From assembly GCA_019188255.1 (NCBI GenBank), contig JAETXT010000006.1, positions 2,976,001 to 3,040,000 of the forward strand: a DNA stretch of 64,000 nt, written 5' to 3'. Source of the DNA: Verticillium longisporum. Its lineage: Eukaryota; Ascomycota; Sordariomycetes; Glomerellales; Plectosphaerellaceae. Both the position numbers and the translations under genes were made by a program. Of the stretch, positions 1 to 10,901 are shown one piece after another; the first letter of the stretch is position 1, and every line of letters starts with the position of its first letter. A model generated the notes under the pieces. The model worked only from the letters and a program-made list of their open reading frames with translations. It did no database searches and was not told the DNA's origin.

Positions 1-2353
1 CACAGAAAGCACGGCGTCTTGCGTCATTGGGTACAGGTTTTACATGGCATTTGTACGAATATGGGGATTTTCGCAAGGCACAGGGCTGGGGCGGACAGCG
101 ATCGAGGAGATATGCGAGCATCCCGATCCTCCGCGGCATCATTTGTTCGTAGACGCGCCCAACATGACGGGTGCCGCCGGGGGGGGTTATTTCAAGGCCC
201 CCATAATTGCATTTGCTTACAATCATTACAATCACGCACGTTTCTTGTTTGTCCCCGAGACTTGAAGCAGCAGCCACCTGTATCGCTGGCACGAGAATGG
301 GCATTTTGCTGATGGCCTTTTAGGCATCTTTGGTTCGACCGCATCGTCAGCCTGAATGAAGAATCCGGCAAGCGCCGACTCTGGGTCTGTTGACGAGGCG
401 CTTCGAGGCGCGCCATGGGCCCCATGGGCCTCCTTCGAGCCTTGCCTCCGCAGCGGCTGAGCGGAGGAGCCCGCGCCGGAACCGCTCAAAGCAGCATGTA
501 GCAACCGTGGCATTTCTTTTTGGCAGCATTGGGTCGGTCCCGGGACTTGAAGAAAGGGAGCAGCACGAACGTCAACTGAAGGGAAGAAAAGTCACGAAAT
601 CTATATGTGATCGAATGAAGATGATGATATTGCAGGGCTGGAGGACGAATCATACCATGCCCTCTGTCAGGGTTGCGCAACTCATACACATACACAACAG
701 AAGGGGGGGCGCGCGTAGCCAAGCAGAAGTGTTGGATCTAACGCCAATTCCGTCTGGGGCAGGCGGCAAAGACGACGTGGCGCGCATGCAAGAGTGGTCT
801 TGTCGCTGACGCTCACTTGTCACTCTACCTCTGTCAGTTCCGTCTGTGAGTCTTTCTACCCGTTCCCACCCCCCCCCCCCTCTCCGAATCGGGGTCACGG
901 GTTGGGGGTGCGCTGTCAACCTCACAGTGACAGGGGTTCTCGTAGGCCATGGCCCAACATGTGAGGCGGCCTTCAAACGTGCGCTGCCGACCTGTTGTTG
1001 CTGTTGTGCTGGCGGCGTTTCGCTTGATAAGGCGTTTTCCTTTTCGCATCTCAGCTTCGCAGCCTGCTCTCTCCCCCCCCTGTACAACAAACTTGGCTTC
1101 CTTCGCTTTTTCGTTGTTGGTTTCCTGGCTTTGCGAAATCCGTAACTCGCGTTTTTTTCTTTCCTGCGTTCTTGTACTCTGTACTCCTCTATTCTGGTTC
1201 CTGTTTTCTGGTATTCAGTAGTCTGTGTTAGGTGCCCCCCTCCATGATGTTTTTGCACTTTGTGGTTCGCTCCCCCTTCTCCTCACGCTCTCCGGTCTCC
1301 TCGACCAGTGATATGGAGAGTCTGCTTGCAGGTACCTGTCTACCTACTGTTGAACTCTAGCGCAGGCTCATGTCCGTCAGACGAAGGGGTATATTACCTT
1401 GGAGGCCGTGCCTTATCTTGGATGCCTCGGTGCCATTGAAATCATTCCTGGCTCATGGTTTCTTTCGACAGGTCACCCTCGCCCTGCGACTGACTGACTT
1501 ATACATCCTGACTCCATTCAGCCCAACCACTTCGCTACGCACCAGAGGTTGCTGTTCAAAGCTGAAGAATTCCCCCCTCCTCGGTTTTCATCATCGAGCA
1601 ACACGTGCACGGTGTTTGCCAGACGCTCGCCTCTGCTTCACTCAGCTTCACAATCGGGCACGATCGCCCCGTTCGTCGTCTCTGCTTGCTTCCTTTGCCT
1701 GCGCACGCTTGTTTTGTCTGTGCGAGAGAAACCTCCTAGCACAGCACAGCACAGCACAGCACAGCACAGCACGACGTCTTTCGGAACCGCTCAACCCTTC
1801 TTGACACTGCTCCGCGCTCTCCCGTCCATCGAGATATCGCACCATCGTCTCCCAAACGCCTCGAGTGTGTGCAACATTGGGAGGCCAAGGACAAAGGGGA
1901 GGTAGCCAGTCAAGGGGTCCGGTCCGGTTACGAACGTCCCGCCCGCTCACACCTGGACGCTGCAACGCACCACACCACCATTACACGCCTCGCTGCCTTG
2001 CGCTCGCCGTCGACGCCGACCCGCCTCAGCTTGTACGTTTCCGTCGGCAGCCATTCATCTTCTCTTGGGTTCCGTGGGAGTTGAGAGGGCAACCGTTCCT
2101 CACTCTCTCTCTCTCTCTCTCTGTGATTCTCATTCACCTGGCGTTGACACACGTCTGCCCAAACCGACATCTCCTCCTACACGTATCCACGTCACGTCAG
2201 AGGAGGGCAGACTCTACTCTTCCATCGCCTTCTCCTCTAGCCCGCGGGTCGTCTTCCTCATCTGCCGACAGCAACGAAGTCATCGCCTCCCGCTCAGTTC
2301 AAGGCCCTACCTACCCTACAGCGCTTCCCTCGGTTGATTTCTCTTTTCTCCCG
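1..2353. other. Gene-free stretch and probable 5' leader
   Basis: No open reading frame here resembles a known protein, and the frames present are short and overlap on both strands. From about 1,150 onward the plus strand becomes pyrimidine-rich, with CT tracts near 2,103-2,122. That is typical of promoter and 5' leader DNA of filamentous ascomycete genes, so this part probably belongs to the CCCH gene that starts at 2,354. I see nothing else to annotate. Confidence 0.5.
1738..1772 (+). repeat. AGCAC pentanucleotide microsatellite (7 copies)
   Basis: Seven perfect tandem copies of AGCAC lie in the presumed leader or promoter of the CCCH zinc-finger gene. The tract is non-coding and is likely to vary in length between strains. 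Confidence 0.9.
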
Positions 2354-4334
2354 ATGGATCGCCTACAGATGGGCCCGCCGCCCGCCCTCTTCACGCAGGC
2401 CCAGAGACACAACTCGATGCCTGTTAAGATGGACGTCTACGAGAGTGATCTCCTGGGCTTCAACCATCGGTTCCAGTCGATTCGCGAGCAGCGCGAGGCG
2501 AGCGAGGGATTGATCCAGGTGAGTCCCGTTGGAGCCCGCCATCCTCCCTCCCTTTCCCGTCCCCTTGCCCCATTCTCGTCAGTCGTCTGCTACGGGACAT
2601 GACCGGCCCCCCCCCCCCTTGCCCATAAGCCACGAACGCCAGGCCCGTCGATCGGAGCACCCCGCTGACACGGGGCCAGGAACTGCTGACCTACTGCGAA
2701 AGAACGCAGGAGGGCCTGCGCCAGGAAAATGCCACGCTGCGCCACCAGCTCAGCGAGAGCCAGCTCGACCTCGACGACGCGCGCACGACGCGCCGCGAGT
2801 TTCAGCAGCGGCTCAAGGTGGCCGACGCCCACGTGCAAAGCATGAGTGCCGAAATCACGAATGCCAATGTAATTCTCCCTCCCATCTCCCTCGGGGTTTG
2901 ACGCTGTTTCTCACGATAAGACGCAGAATCGCAACCTTTATGTTTTGGTCCTCTTGGACGGCGACGGCCTCATTGTCTGTGTAGTCGGTCCTCATCAGGC
3001 AAAAGCTGGCTGACTCGTTCGCAGTTTCAAGACCATTTCGTTCAAGCGGGCATCGAGGGCGGCAAAAAGGCCGCCTACGCGCTGCGCCGCGCCATTGTGT
3101 CCCTCTGCGGCCAGTTCGCCGACGAGGTCGAGATTGTGGCCAAGGTGTGCGCCAACCTGACGGGCCTCGCGCGGGCGATGCGCCGCGACGGCTGCATCGA
3201 GGCCGAGTTTGACCTCAAAGAGTTTGCCCTCGGGTTCACGCAGGCCAAGGCCCATTTTGACTTTATCGACGTCGGCTACGGCAAGGAACGGGCCGATTCC
3301 AAAATTAAAGGTGAGCGTCCCGTCGATGCTGGGGCACGGGGGAGAAGGACAGAGCAATGTTGACGACAGGCTCACGCAGAACTCACTCGATGGCATCTTC
3401 GTAATTATAACTGTAAACAGATTTTGCTGGGCGTCTCCCACGACGCCGGTTATGCGCCCTTTCTCGACGAAATATTGCAGGATCATGATTCGCGGGCGCG
3501 CGTCACCGTCATTGAAGGGTCCCCGACGGTCCGGGAGCTGCGCGATACAAAGGTCAATGTTATTCAGTTTGAAGAGCTCTTCCGCGCCGACAAGTTGATC
3601 AACCGGTCGCCTGACAGCTCGCACAATGCTTCTTTCGCCTTGGGCCCGGGGCAGCAGGGGCAGTTACAGACACAAGCGCTGGCGACGATGACGGTGCCGC
3701 CCGTTACCAATGCAGCACCGGCAGCACCGGCAGCGCCCACGTTGCCGGCGTCGTGGGCAGCCGTGACGCGTTCGGCGACGCCGCCCCCGCAGATCACGAC
3801 GCCGCTGGCGGGCAAGATGGCGGCGGCCAAGGCCCGCGGGGCCAGCAGCCTGACCAAGGCGGCGGCGGCGGCGGCGTGGAACCCCGGCCCGCGCGGCCTC
3901 GACGCGCCCATTGCTGTTATGCCGGTGGCGCTCGAAAGCATCAAGAAGCGCAAGGACACGGACAAGCTGTGCAACAACCATTACCTGCGCGGACCCTGCG
4001 TCAAGGGCAGCGACTGTTGCTTCGAGCACCGGTATAAGCCGACGCTCGACGAGATACACGCCATTGCGCACCTCGCACGGCTCAATCCCTGTACCAAGGG
4101 GCAGGAGTGCGACATTGAGAATTGCATCTACGGACATCATGTAAGTGGTTTGTCGAGTTGTCGTCGTCTTGTCATGCTGCGAGGGTGGATTCTTTGGCGA
4201 GCTGCTGACTTTGGGGGGGAATGTAGTGTCCGACGGTTGTCAATGGGGTGTGCGGCCATCCGCATTGCAAGTTCCGTGTGAGCGAGCATCCGCCTGATAC
4301 CAAGTTTAGGAACAATCACATTGAAGATAATTGA
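2354..4334 (+). CDS. Tandem CCCH zinc-finger protein with N-terminal coiled coil and NYN-like domain
   Basis: Six exons fit: 2354-2518, 2680-2868, 2927-2974, 3025-3310, 3380-4140 and 4227-4334, giving 518 residues with all junctions in phase. An N-terminal helical segment (ELLTYCERTQEGLRQENATL) is followed by a compact alpha/beta domain beginning NRNLYVLVLLDGDGLI, whose acidic DGDG strand recalls NYN/PIN-type folds. A low-complexity Ala/Pro linker (about residues 275-355) comes next. The C-terminus holds zinc fingers: a classical C-x8-C-x5-C-x3-H unit starting CNNHYLRGPC, then CTKGQECDIENC and CGHPHCKF. This order matches a Pezizomycotina-specific CCCH family whose members are annotated as nucleic-acid-binding. 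An RNA-related role is inference from the fingers. The short exon 2927-2974 and the acceptor at 3379 were chosen because they restore the conserved core. Confidence 0.85.
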
Positions 4335-5003
4335 AAAAAAAACGAGGGATTTGTTCAGCTGTTCAGCAAAGGAGAGTCGGGGACTCGGGATACGGTGGGA
4401 TACGTGGTTGGATGACGACGCTGACGATGATGACGAAGAGACGACGGGTGGATTATTTGTAGGGTGCTTGGTGTGTATGCCAAATTGATGCTGTATGATT
4501 GCTTTGGTCCTGGTATTGATGGTGTCGCTGAATCGAGAACCGTTGAGGCTGATGGATGCTGGTGAGGCTGATGGATGGTGTCGGTGGATGATGGTGTTGG
4601 TGGATGATGGTGGTGGTTGATCAGTGATGGTGATGGTGGTGGTCGACGTCGAGCCCGAGACACGTCCATCCCCACACCAGCGCTAACCTGATTCGACCTA
4701 GCTCGCTACCCCACCTCGACTGCGTTGCACCTGCCTGCTGTCCTGGAAGGTGCTTGCCTTGGAGGATCCTCCTGGCCTTGGGGCAGGTACAATCCGACCC
4801 CACGTCCAAAAACCCTGGCCACTGGCGAGGCTCATCACTCTCACCACCACCACCTTCACCACAACCACCACCTTCACCACAACCACCATCTCCTCCACCA
4901 TCTCTACCACCACCACCTTCGATCCCTACCACCACCACCTTCGACCTCCACCCCCCGCCTCTCCACGGCATTCAAAGGCCTCAGACCACCCCCGCCTGCC
5001 GCC
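4335..5003. other. Intergenic, 3' region of CCCH gene and promoter of SRP19 gene
   Basis: No coding potential was recognised. The interval carries GATGGATG-type and CACCAC-type simple repeats (about 4,540-4,640 and 4,840-4,945). The latter is part of the pyrimidine-rich leader of the downstream gene. Confidence 0.5.
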
Positions 5004-5868
5004 ATGTCCCACGCCCGCATAGAAGAGGTCTCCGACTCAGACCTCGAGTCGGCCTCTGACCCCTCCGAAGGCGACATTGACGACTTTGACGACGCCGATA
5101 TCCTGCGCCGCGTCGACCCCAAACGCGAGACGCCCGCCCAGACGAACGTGCCCACGCCCCAGACCGCCCGCCCCTCGGCCCCCGCCGCCGGCCAGGCCCC
5201 GACGCCAACTTCCACACGACCGCCGACGCCAGCCAGTACGCAGACTACCACTGCCTCTACCCCGTCTACTTTGACGCCGCCCGCACCCGCGCCGAGGGCC
5301 GCCGCGTGTCCGCCGCCCGCGCCGTCCGCAACCCCTCGCCCGCGAAATCGTCAACGCCTGCGCCGCCCTGCGCATCCCCACCCTCTTCGAGCCCGGCAAG
5401 TCCCACCCCAAGGACTGGGCCAACCCGGGCCGCGTCAAGGTCCGCCTGCAGCGCGACGACCCCGCCGTCACCCCGACCCGCCCCGTCGACGGCAAGCACC
5501 ACCTCTACCTCCTCGTCGCCGACCACCTGCGCGCCCACCCCGCCGCCGAGGACAGCCTCACCCTGCGCGCCCGCATCCAGGGCGTGCCCCCGGCCATCGA
5601 CCCCGCCCAGCCCTGGCCCCGCCCCGCCGTGCCCCGCGGCTGGAAGATGGGCGACCTGCTGCCCTACATCAGCCCCGCCATGACCGGCGGCGGCGTCAGC
5701 GAGAACCTCTTTGGCGACATGATGAAGGAGATGCAGCAGGGCGGCGGCCCCGCTGCCGACAACCCCATGGCCGCCCTCATGGCGCAGGGCATGCCCGGCG
5801 GCGGCGGCGGCGGCAACGCCATCGAGGACAAGCCGGGGAAGAAGAAGAAGGGCAAGGGCAAGGCGTAG
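5004..5868 (+). CDS. sec65: Signal recognition particle subunit SRP19/Sec65, two apparent frameshifts
   Basis: SRP19 binds the SRP RNA and enables SRP54 loading for co-translational targeting to the ER. Translation from 5004 gives an acidic N-terminus (MSHARIEEVSDSDLESASD). The conserved core then appears in two other frames: DASQYADYHCLYPVYFDAAR and RTRAEGRRVSAARAVRNP, then LAREIVNACAALRIPTLFEP, GKSHPKDWANPGRVKVRLQ and a Lys-rich tail ending KKKKGKGKA. Adding one base in the CCCC at 5197-5200 and one in the CCCC at 5332-5335 restores a continuous 288-residue protein with the family layout. No intron with usable splice signals explains either shift. SRP19 is a single-copy core gene and both breaks are in C runs, so I favour missing bases in the assembly over a pseudogene. 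Confidence 0.88.
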
Positions 5869-6270
5869 GCTGCTGTTATATTGGGGGACAGGGGGGAGGG
5901 ATATCAGGTGACATGTCAGGGGAAATGGAGGAATCAGGAAATGGAGGAATCAGGAAATGGACGACACATGAAGGCATGCAAGCATGGGCACCGAGGAGTT
6001 AGACATGAACCTACGGCAGACACCGTAGGCCGCCGAAACGCGGCAAAAATGAATATTGCATCACCACATCACTCGGACAGAGACCAGACAGACCAGACAA
6101 ATACCAGGCAGAGACCAGGCAGACGGGCAGAGACCAGACAGACGGCAGCAATAAAGGGAACAAAAAAGATACTTGCATCAAGGGTATCGCATCTACTCCT
6201 AGCCACATCCATAGGACGACAGCATGACCCGCTTCCTACTCGTGTCTGGTCCTCCTTCTCGACCAGCGGC
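5869..6270. other. Convergent intergenic region with short tandem repeats
   Basis: This separates two convergent stop codons (SRP19 and p150). It contains two copies of a 16-base GGAATCAGGAAATGGA-type unit near 5,928-5,960 and a CAGACAGACC-rich imperfect repeat at about 6,075-6,150. It is probably the two 3' UTRs. Confidence 0.5.
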
Positions 6271-9200
6271 TTACACGGCCAACCGCCCCTGCAGACCCTC
6301 CCACTCCCTCGATCCGACAATCTGCACATCCCGTCCGCTGCCCCGCGCCATCTTGCCGTCGGGCCCCGGCAGCCGAATCTGCAGTCGCGCAGCCGCCGCG
6401 CTCCGCCGCAGCGCCTCGGCCCTCTTCATGTCCGGAGCACCACCGCCCCTGCGCCCGGCGACGACCTCCGTCTTCTGCACCACCGAGTCGCGCCAGCCCT
6501 TCCAGGCCGCGAGGTCCTCCGCCTGCCGCGCGGCGTGGTACTGCGGCGTGCTCTTGGCCGGCCGCCACGCGAGCTTGTCCTGCGGCAGGTCCTGGAGGTC
6601 GTACACCTTGGCCTGGGTCGCGAACCGCACGAGCTCGCCGAGCGCGTCGCGGCCCTCGGCCACGACGAGCGCGCGCCGCTGCTCGGCCGGCGACGCCGCC
6701 TTGCGCAGCGGCGCCGCGAGCCAGTCGTAGTCGGCCTGCTCCGTGAGCCGCGCCCGCCGGTTGTCCTCGCGCAGGTACCGCACCGCCGTCTGCAGGTGCG
6801 CAATGTCGGCCTTGAGGGCGTCCATCTCGCGCGCCGTCGCCACGGCCCGTTCCTGGCCCGACTTGGCGGCGCCGGCGTTGTTGGCGCCGGCGAACGCCTT
6901 GCTGTCGCCCGCAATCTTCTTCCACTGGTCGCGGTCCGCCTCGAGCGCCTTGAGCTCGCGGTCGCCCTTTTCAATGTCCTCCTTGAGCGCCGCCGCGCGC
7001 TGCTTGGCCGTCTCGATCTGGGCCTCGAGGTCGGCGATGCGCGACGCCTTTTGGTGCGCGTCGCGCATGCGGGACTCGAGCGTCTCAATCTTGAGCGTCG
7101 CCGTGCTGAGGCTCTCGTCGCGCTGCGCAATCGTGCGGCGCGCCTCGTTGTGCTCCTCCTTGACGCGGCGGAGCTCCTCTTCGGCATCCACGGGGATCGT
7201 CTTGAGAGCCTTGAGTTCTTGAGAGCGGAGCTTCCAGGGGGCCGGGTTGAGCTCAAACTCTTGCGTCTGCGTCAGGTCAGAGCTGAGGCCCGCAAGGTCC
7301 GTGATCTGCTGCGTGACGACCCGGAGCTTGGTCACGTAGGTCGAGAAGAGATCCGAGTCGGTCGACGAACCGGCCGACAGGGCCGTCTGCGCCATCGTGT
7401 TCTGCACCTCCGTGTGCGTGTATGGCTCGGTCCTGCCCTCCTCGTGCAGCAGCTTGTGCAAGTCGAGGCCAATCTGCCGCGCCAGTGCGGCGAGGTCCTT
7501 TGCGGCCTCTTCGCACTGCTCAAACGCCTCTTGCGTGCTGTCGTCCCGAGCCAGCGAGAGAGATCGGTTCTTGAGATCCTCGAGGGCGCGCACGGCCTTG
7601 CTGGCAATGACCTTGGTGCTGCGGGTCTGGCCGACAACGTGCTCGGCCTTCTTGCTGAAGTGCTGTGCCATCTCGTCGTCCTCGCCAGACTCGGGGACGA
7701 CTCTCTGGACCATGGCCCTGGCGGTCGTAATGGCCGCGGCGGCCGAATCCAGATGGCTTTGCACGACGAGAGCGCGCATGTGCATGGCGTCGGCGAAGCT
7801 CTGCAGATCGTCCGTAAGGTGAACCTCGGCCAGATGGGTCATGAGCGCAATAGAGCGCTGCAGCTCGCTGGCGCACTTGGCCTCCTTGAGTTCATCCCTC
7901 CTGAGGCCGTCGATCCACCCGTTCACCGCCCGCTCCACCGGCTCCAGCTCAAACAGAGCGCCCTGGTAGTGCTGGAACTGCTCGATCGAGCAGTGGCTGA
8001 TGGCGTTGATGAAGCGGCCGCACATGGCCGCCACCCAGGTGAGCTTGTCAATGGCATCGCAGCCGGCAAACATGTCGTCCTCGTGGCCGGGGTGCGGCTG
8101 GCCCGTGACGCGTTCCTTGAGGAAGCCCTGGAGCAGGGTGGCCTTGAACGCCAGTCGCTTGAAGCGAAGGAGCGCCAACACGGAGTCGCGGTCCTCCTGG
8201 TAGGTCTCGGGCAAGAAGAGCTTGACGATTTCGAGGTGCTGCTCCGCTTCTTGCGCCTCCAGACGGCGAAGCTCCAGGTCGATCGTCTTGACCTGTGTCT
8301 TGGCAGCCGAGATCTGGAGCTTCATGTTGAGGTCCATCATGGCGCGGGACTTGCTGTCTAATTGCTCCGACTCGGCCTCGGTGACAGCGTGCGATGCGCG
8401 CATGTCCTCAAGGTCGCCCTGCAGGCTCGTGACGAGTTCCCTGAACCTCGAAAGGGTGTACTCCATGTCTTCGAGGGCTTCCTCTTGCTGACCGGCTCGT
8501 CGGGCCTGTTCCGCAATGACGCTGTCCTTGAAGTCGAGTTCCTCCTGCATCTCCTTCTCGTTTTGTACGTGGTTAATCTCGAGCTCATCATTGATCTCCT
8601 TGAGGTTTTCGAGATCCTCGATGACGGCCTTGAGCTCCTCAATCTCTTCGGCCATGCTCATGTTGCGCTCGGTGAGGTCCTCAATCATGTCCTCCGCTCC
8701 AAGAGCATTGTCGAGCTGTTGGCGAAGATCCTCGACCGCGCTTTCAGACTGTGCCAGCTTTTCCTTGGAGGCCGCGAACTGCTCCTGCACGGTACTGTAG
8801 TCTTGCAGGTCAGACTCCAGGGCCTTGATCTGGTCTCGAAGCTCGGCCTCTTGAGCCTGGGTCAGGTCGCGCAATCGTATCAGTGCTTCCCTCAACCGCT
8901 CGTTCGTCCTCTCCATCTGCAGCCAGCCCGTGCTTGACCGCTCCTCGGGCGTCATGCCCTGGCTAAACTCCTCGTTCTCCTCTCGCAAGATTTCCACCTC
9001 GAGCTCAAGCTCCTCTGATTTCTGCTTCAACGCTTCGAGCTCGGCCTTGAGCACTTCGGCCGTCTCTTCCGCCATCTCACGGTCCAGCGTGGCCAGCTCC
9101 AAGGCCGTCTCATGCTCGGCCTGCATCTGCTCCACGGCCTCGAACCGCGTCTCGGCCTCCTTGATCTGCTTGCGGAGCTCTGCATTCTCCGTTTGCTGGG

Positions 9201-10362
9201 GTTGGTACTTTGTCTGCAGCTTCTGGATGATCGACTCAAACTTGTCGCGTTCGCCTTGGAGCTTCTCCAGCTGCTTCAGCTTCTCCCGGTCTTCCAGCCT
9301 CTTGCGCTCCATGACACGGAGCTTCGCCTTGAGGTCTTCGTTCTCCCGCGCCGCTGCCGTGTTGCCGCCGGCCGTTCGAGGCGACGCCGTGGCTGGCGAC
9401 CGTGCCGTCGTGGTCGCCGTCCTGCCCGAGGTCAACCGCTCGAGCGCGTTGGTCCGAGCTTGCACCGGGCTCGTGGCATGCGGTGAGGCCAGATCAGCCG
9501 CTCCCTTAGATGGCGAGCTGCTCCTGCCGTCGTCGCCGCTGTCTGCTGCCGAGCCGGGCTCCCTGCCTGCTTGCGTATCGGTCGATGGGCGTCGGAGGGG
9601 TCTGGCTTGGGCACGCTGCGCGAGCCGGACAGGGAGAGTCGATTGGAAAGCGGCCTGGCGGGAGGGCGACCTGTCGCTGACGATGTTGATGGCTGTCGGC
9701 TCACTCGTGCGGAGGGAATCGGAGGGGGTCCCATGGAGGTGCGAACACCTACTGCCGGGCGAGTTCGCGTGGCGGCGGTGCCTTTGGCGTTTGAAGGTGT
9801 GCCGGTCCGGGAGGGTGCGGTGCTGGAGGTGGTCGAACCAATTTGCTTCGTTGGCGACTTCGTAGGAGACTGAGAGAGTGCAAGTCAGCATGGCAACAAG
9901 TCTACTTTCGCCAATGGAATCTTCCTCTGCCCCAAGATGCTCACTCACCCGTACAAGGCTCGCAGGTCGAGATGTGCGCGGGGCCGGGCTGGGACTAGCA
10001 GCATTCAGACTCATCCGCTTGGCCATGCTCGGGTCGGTGACGCTCGACACCCTGCCCGTGCCGGGCACGAAGCTGCTGGGCCTGCTCGTCTTCCTGACGG
10101 TAGGTCTGGCGGCCGGCGCCGCAGCTGGAGCTGGAGCCTGGGCGAGAATGGTCAGGGTCGACGGCCGCACAAACATGCCTCGCCCCATGGAACAGTCAAA
10201 GTAGCGCTCGCCCTGGACGCTGCCGTCGTTCTTTCCCGAGTCATCCTCCAATTCAATGCCGACCCATTCGCCCGAGGCGAAATGGGTGGTGCCGGCGAAG
10301 CGTACGACGCCATTGCGGCCGTCGGTCAGCTGGACGATCTGACCGACTGCTAGATCTGACAT
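6271..10362 (-). CDS. ro-3: Dynactin large subunit p150 (CAP-Gly, coiled coils), one intron and one apparent frameshift
   Basis: p150Glued is the microtubule- and dynein-binding arm of dynactin, needed for retrograde transport and nuclear migration in hyphae. The N-terminus is a CAP-Gly domain with the diagnostic GKNDG at residues 43-47 and YFDCSMGRGMFVRPS. A Ser/Pro/Arg-rich basic linker follows, then long coiled coils (from ENEDLKAKLRVMERKRLEDR), the p150 dynactin domain and a second coiled coil near the C-terminus. Exons are 10362-9949 and 9869-6271; the intron (9870-9948) has GTGAGT..CAG ends. After splicing, the frame is lost at the GGG at plus-strand 9587-9589 in the linker. One extra base there joins KPDPSDA to STDTQAGREPG and gives 1,337 residues. 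This is probably an assembly undercall. The ro-3 symbol follows Neurospora; the yeast counterpart is Nip100. Confidence 0.92.
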   Translation of the reverse strand: MSDLAVGQIVQLTDGRNGVVRFAGTTHFASGEWVGIELEDDSGKNDGSVQGERYFDCSMGRGMFVRPSTLTILAQAPAPAAAPAARPTVRKTSRPSSFVPGTGRVSSVTDPSMAKRMSLNAASPSPAPRTSRPASLVRVSEHLGAEEDSIGESRLVAMLTCTLSVSYEVANEANWFDHLQHRTLPDRHTFKRQRHRRHANSPGSRCSHLHGTPSDSLRTSEPTAINIVSDRSPSRQAAFQSTLPVRLAQRAQARPLRRPSTDTQAGREPGSAADSGDDGRSSSPSKGAADLASPHATSPVQARTNALERLTSGRTATTTARSPATASPRTAGGNTAAARENEDLKAKLRVMERKRLEDREKLKQLEKLQGERDKFESIIQKLQTKYQPQQTENAELRKQIKEAETRFEAVEQMQAEHETALELATLDREMAEETAEVLKAELEALKQKSEELELEVEILREENEEFSQGMTPEERSSTGWLQMERTNERLREALIRLRDLTQAQEAELRDQIKALESDLQDYSTVQEQFAASKEKLAQSESAVEDLRQQLDNALGAEDMIEDLTERNMSMAEEIEELKAVIEDLENLKEINDELEINHVQNEKEMQEELDFKDSVIAEQARRAGQQEEALEDMEYTLSRFRELVTSLQGDLEDMRASHAVTEAESEQLDSKSRAMMDLNMKLQISAAKTQVKTIDLELRRLEAQEAEQHLEIVKLFLPETYQEDRDSVLALLRFKRLAFKATLLQGFLKERVTGQPHPGHEDDMFAGCDAIDKLTWVAAMCGRFINAISHCSIEQFQHYQGALFELEPVERAVNGWIDGLRRDELKEAKCASELQRSIALMTHLAEVHLTDDLQSFADAMHMRALVVQSHLDSAAAAITTARAMVQRVVPESGEDDEMAQHFSKKAEHVVGQTRSTKVIASKAVRALEDLKNRSLSLARDDSTQEAFEQCEEAAKDLAALARQIGLDLHKLLHEEGRTEPYTHTEVQNTMAQTALSAGSSTDSDLFSTYVTKLRVVTQQITDLAGLSSDLTQTQEFELNPAPWKLRSQELKALKTIPVDAEEELRRVKEEHNEARRTIAQRDESLSTATLKIETLESRMRDAHQKASRIADLEAQIETAKQRAAALKEDIEKGDRELKALEADRDQWKKIAGDSKAFAGANNAGAAKSGQERAVATAREMDALKADIAHLQTAVRYLREDNRRARLTEQADYDWLAAPLRKAASPAEQRRALVVAEGRDALGELVRFATQAKVYDLQDLPQDKLAWRPAKSTPQYHAARQAEDLAAWKGWRDSVVQKTEVVAGRRGGGAPDMKRAEALRRSAAAARLQIRLPGPDGKMARGSGRDVQIVGSREWEGLQGRLAV

Positions 10363-10901
10363 TGTCGGGTCCTCATCGAGAGGTAAACATGCTGGTGCTG
10401 GTGCTGGTTTGGGGGATGGCTGTTGCCAGATGCTTGGAGCTCCTGAGCTGGATAGGTAGTAGGCAAGGCATCACAATCACAGGTGAACAGGGGGGGGGGG
10501 CCAAACAGACGCGTTCGCTTAACCGCGACGTGCCCCTGTCAACATTCGTCATCTGCGATATGTGGTTAAAGGGGTTGCTTATGTCATCGCTCAACGACAA
10601 ACAACGAAACCGCAACTTGCCCGAACAGCAATGATATCTTTGTTCTCGACACAACGCATTGTTCGATCAGAGGAGCACAAAGATGAAGACGAAGGCATTC
10701 AAACAATCATATTCCATCAATGGAAACACCTGATATCGAAAAAAAAGACGCGTCTCGTGCCAGTAGTGCTACTACCGTATGGACAAGCCAAGACCGCCCC
10801 TCCATCTGGCATTGAACACAATCAACCAACCCCTTGAAGAGAAGATGAACCACCATATTACGTACAAGCTCGACTTTTGGCGACATTCCTGAGCTATCAG
10901 C
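10363..10901. other. Promoter region of p150 gene / 3' region of HMG gene
   Basis: No coding sequence was recognised. Both flanking genes are on the minus strand, so this holds the p150 promoter and leader and the 3' end of the HMG gene's upstream neighbour relation. The composition is more AT-rich than the flanking exons. Confidence 0.5.

Noticed and set aside
650..1258. 202-codon minus-strand frame near the left edge
   Set aside because: It is low-complexity Arg/Lys/Pro sequence with overlapping frames on the other strand and no homology that I can recognise.
5197..5335. Programmed ribosomal frameshifting in SRP19
   Set aside because: Both shifts need an extra base in ordinary C runs without slippery-site or structural hallmarks, and the same signature occurs in unrelated genes.
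5881..8361. 826-residue open frame on the plus strand
   Set aside because: It lies opposite the p150 coiled-coil region, is Arg/Leu-rich as expected for an antisense shadow of GC-rich coding DNA, and has no family-like motif.
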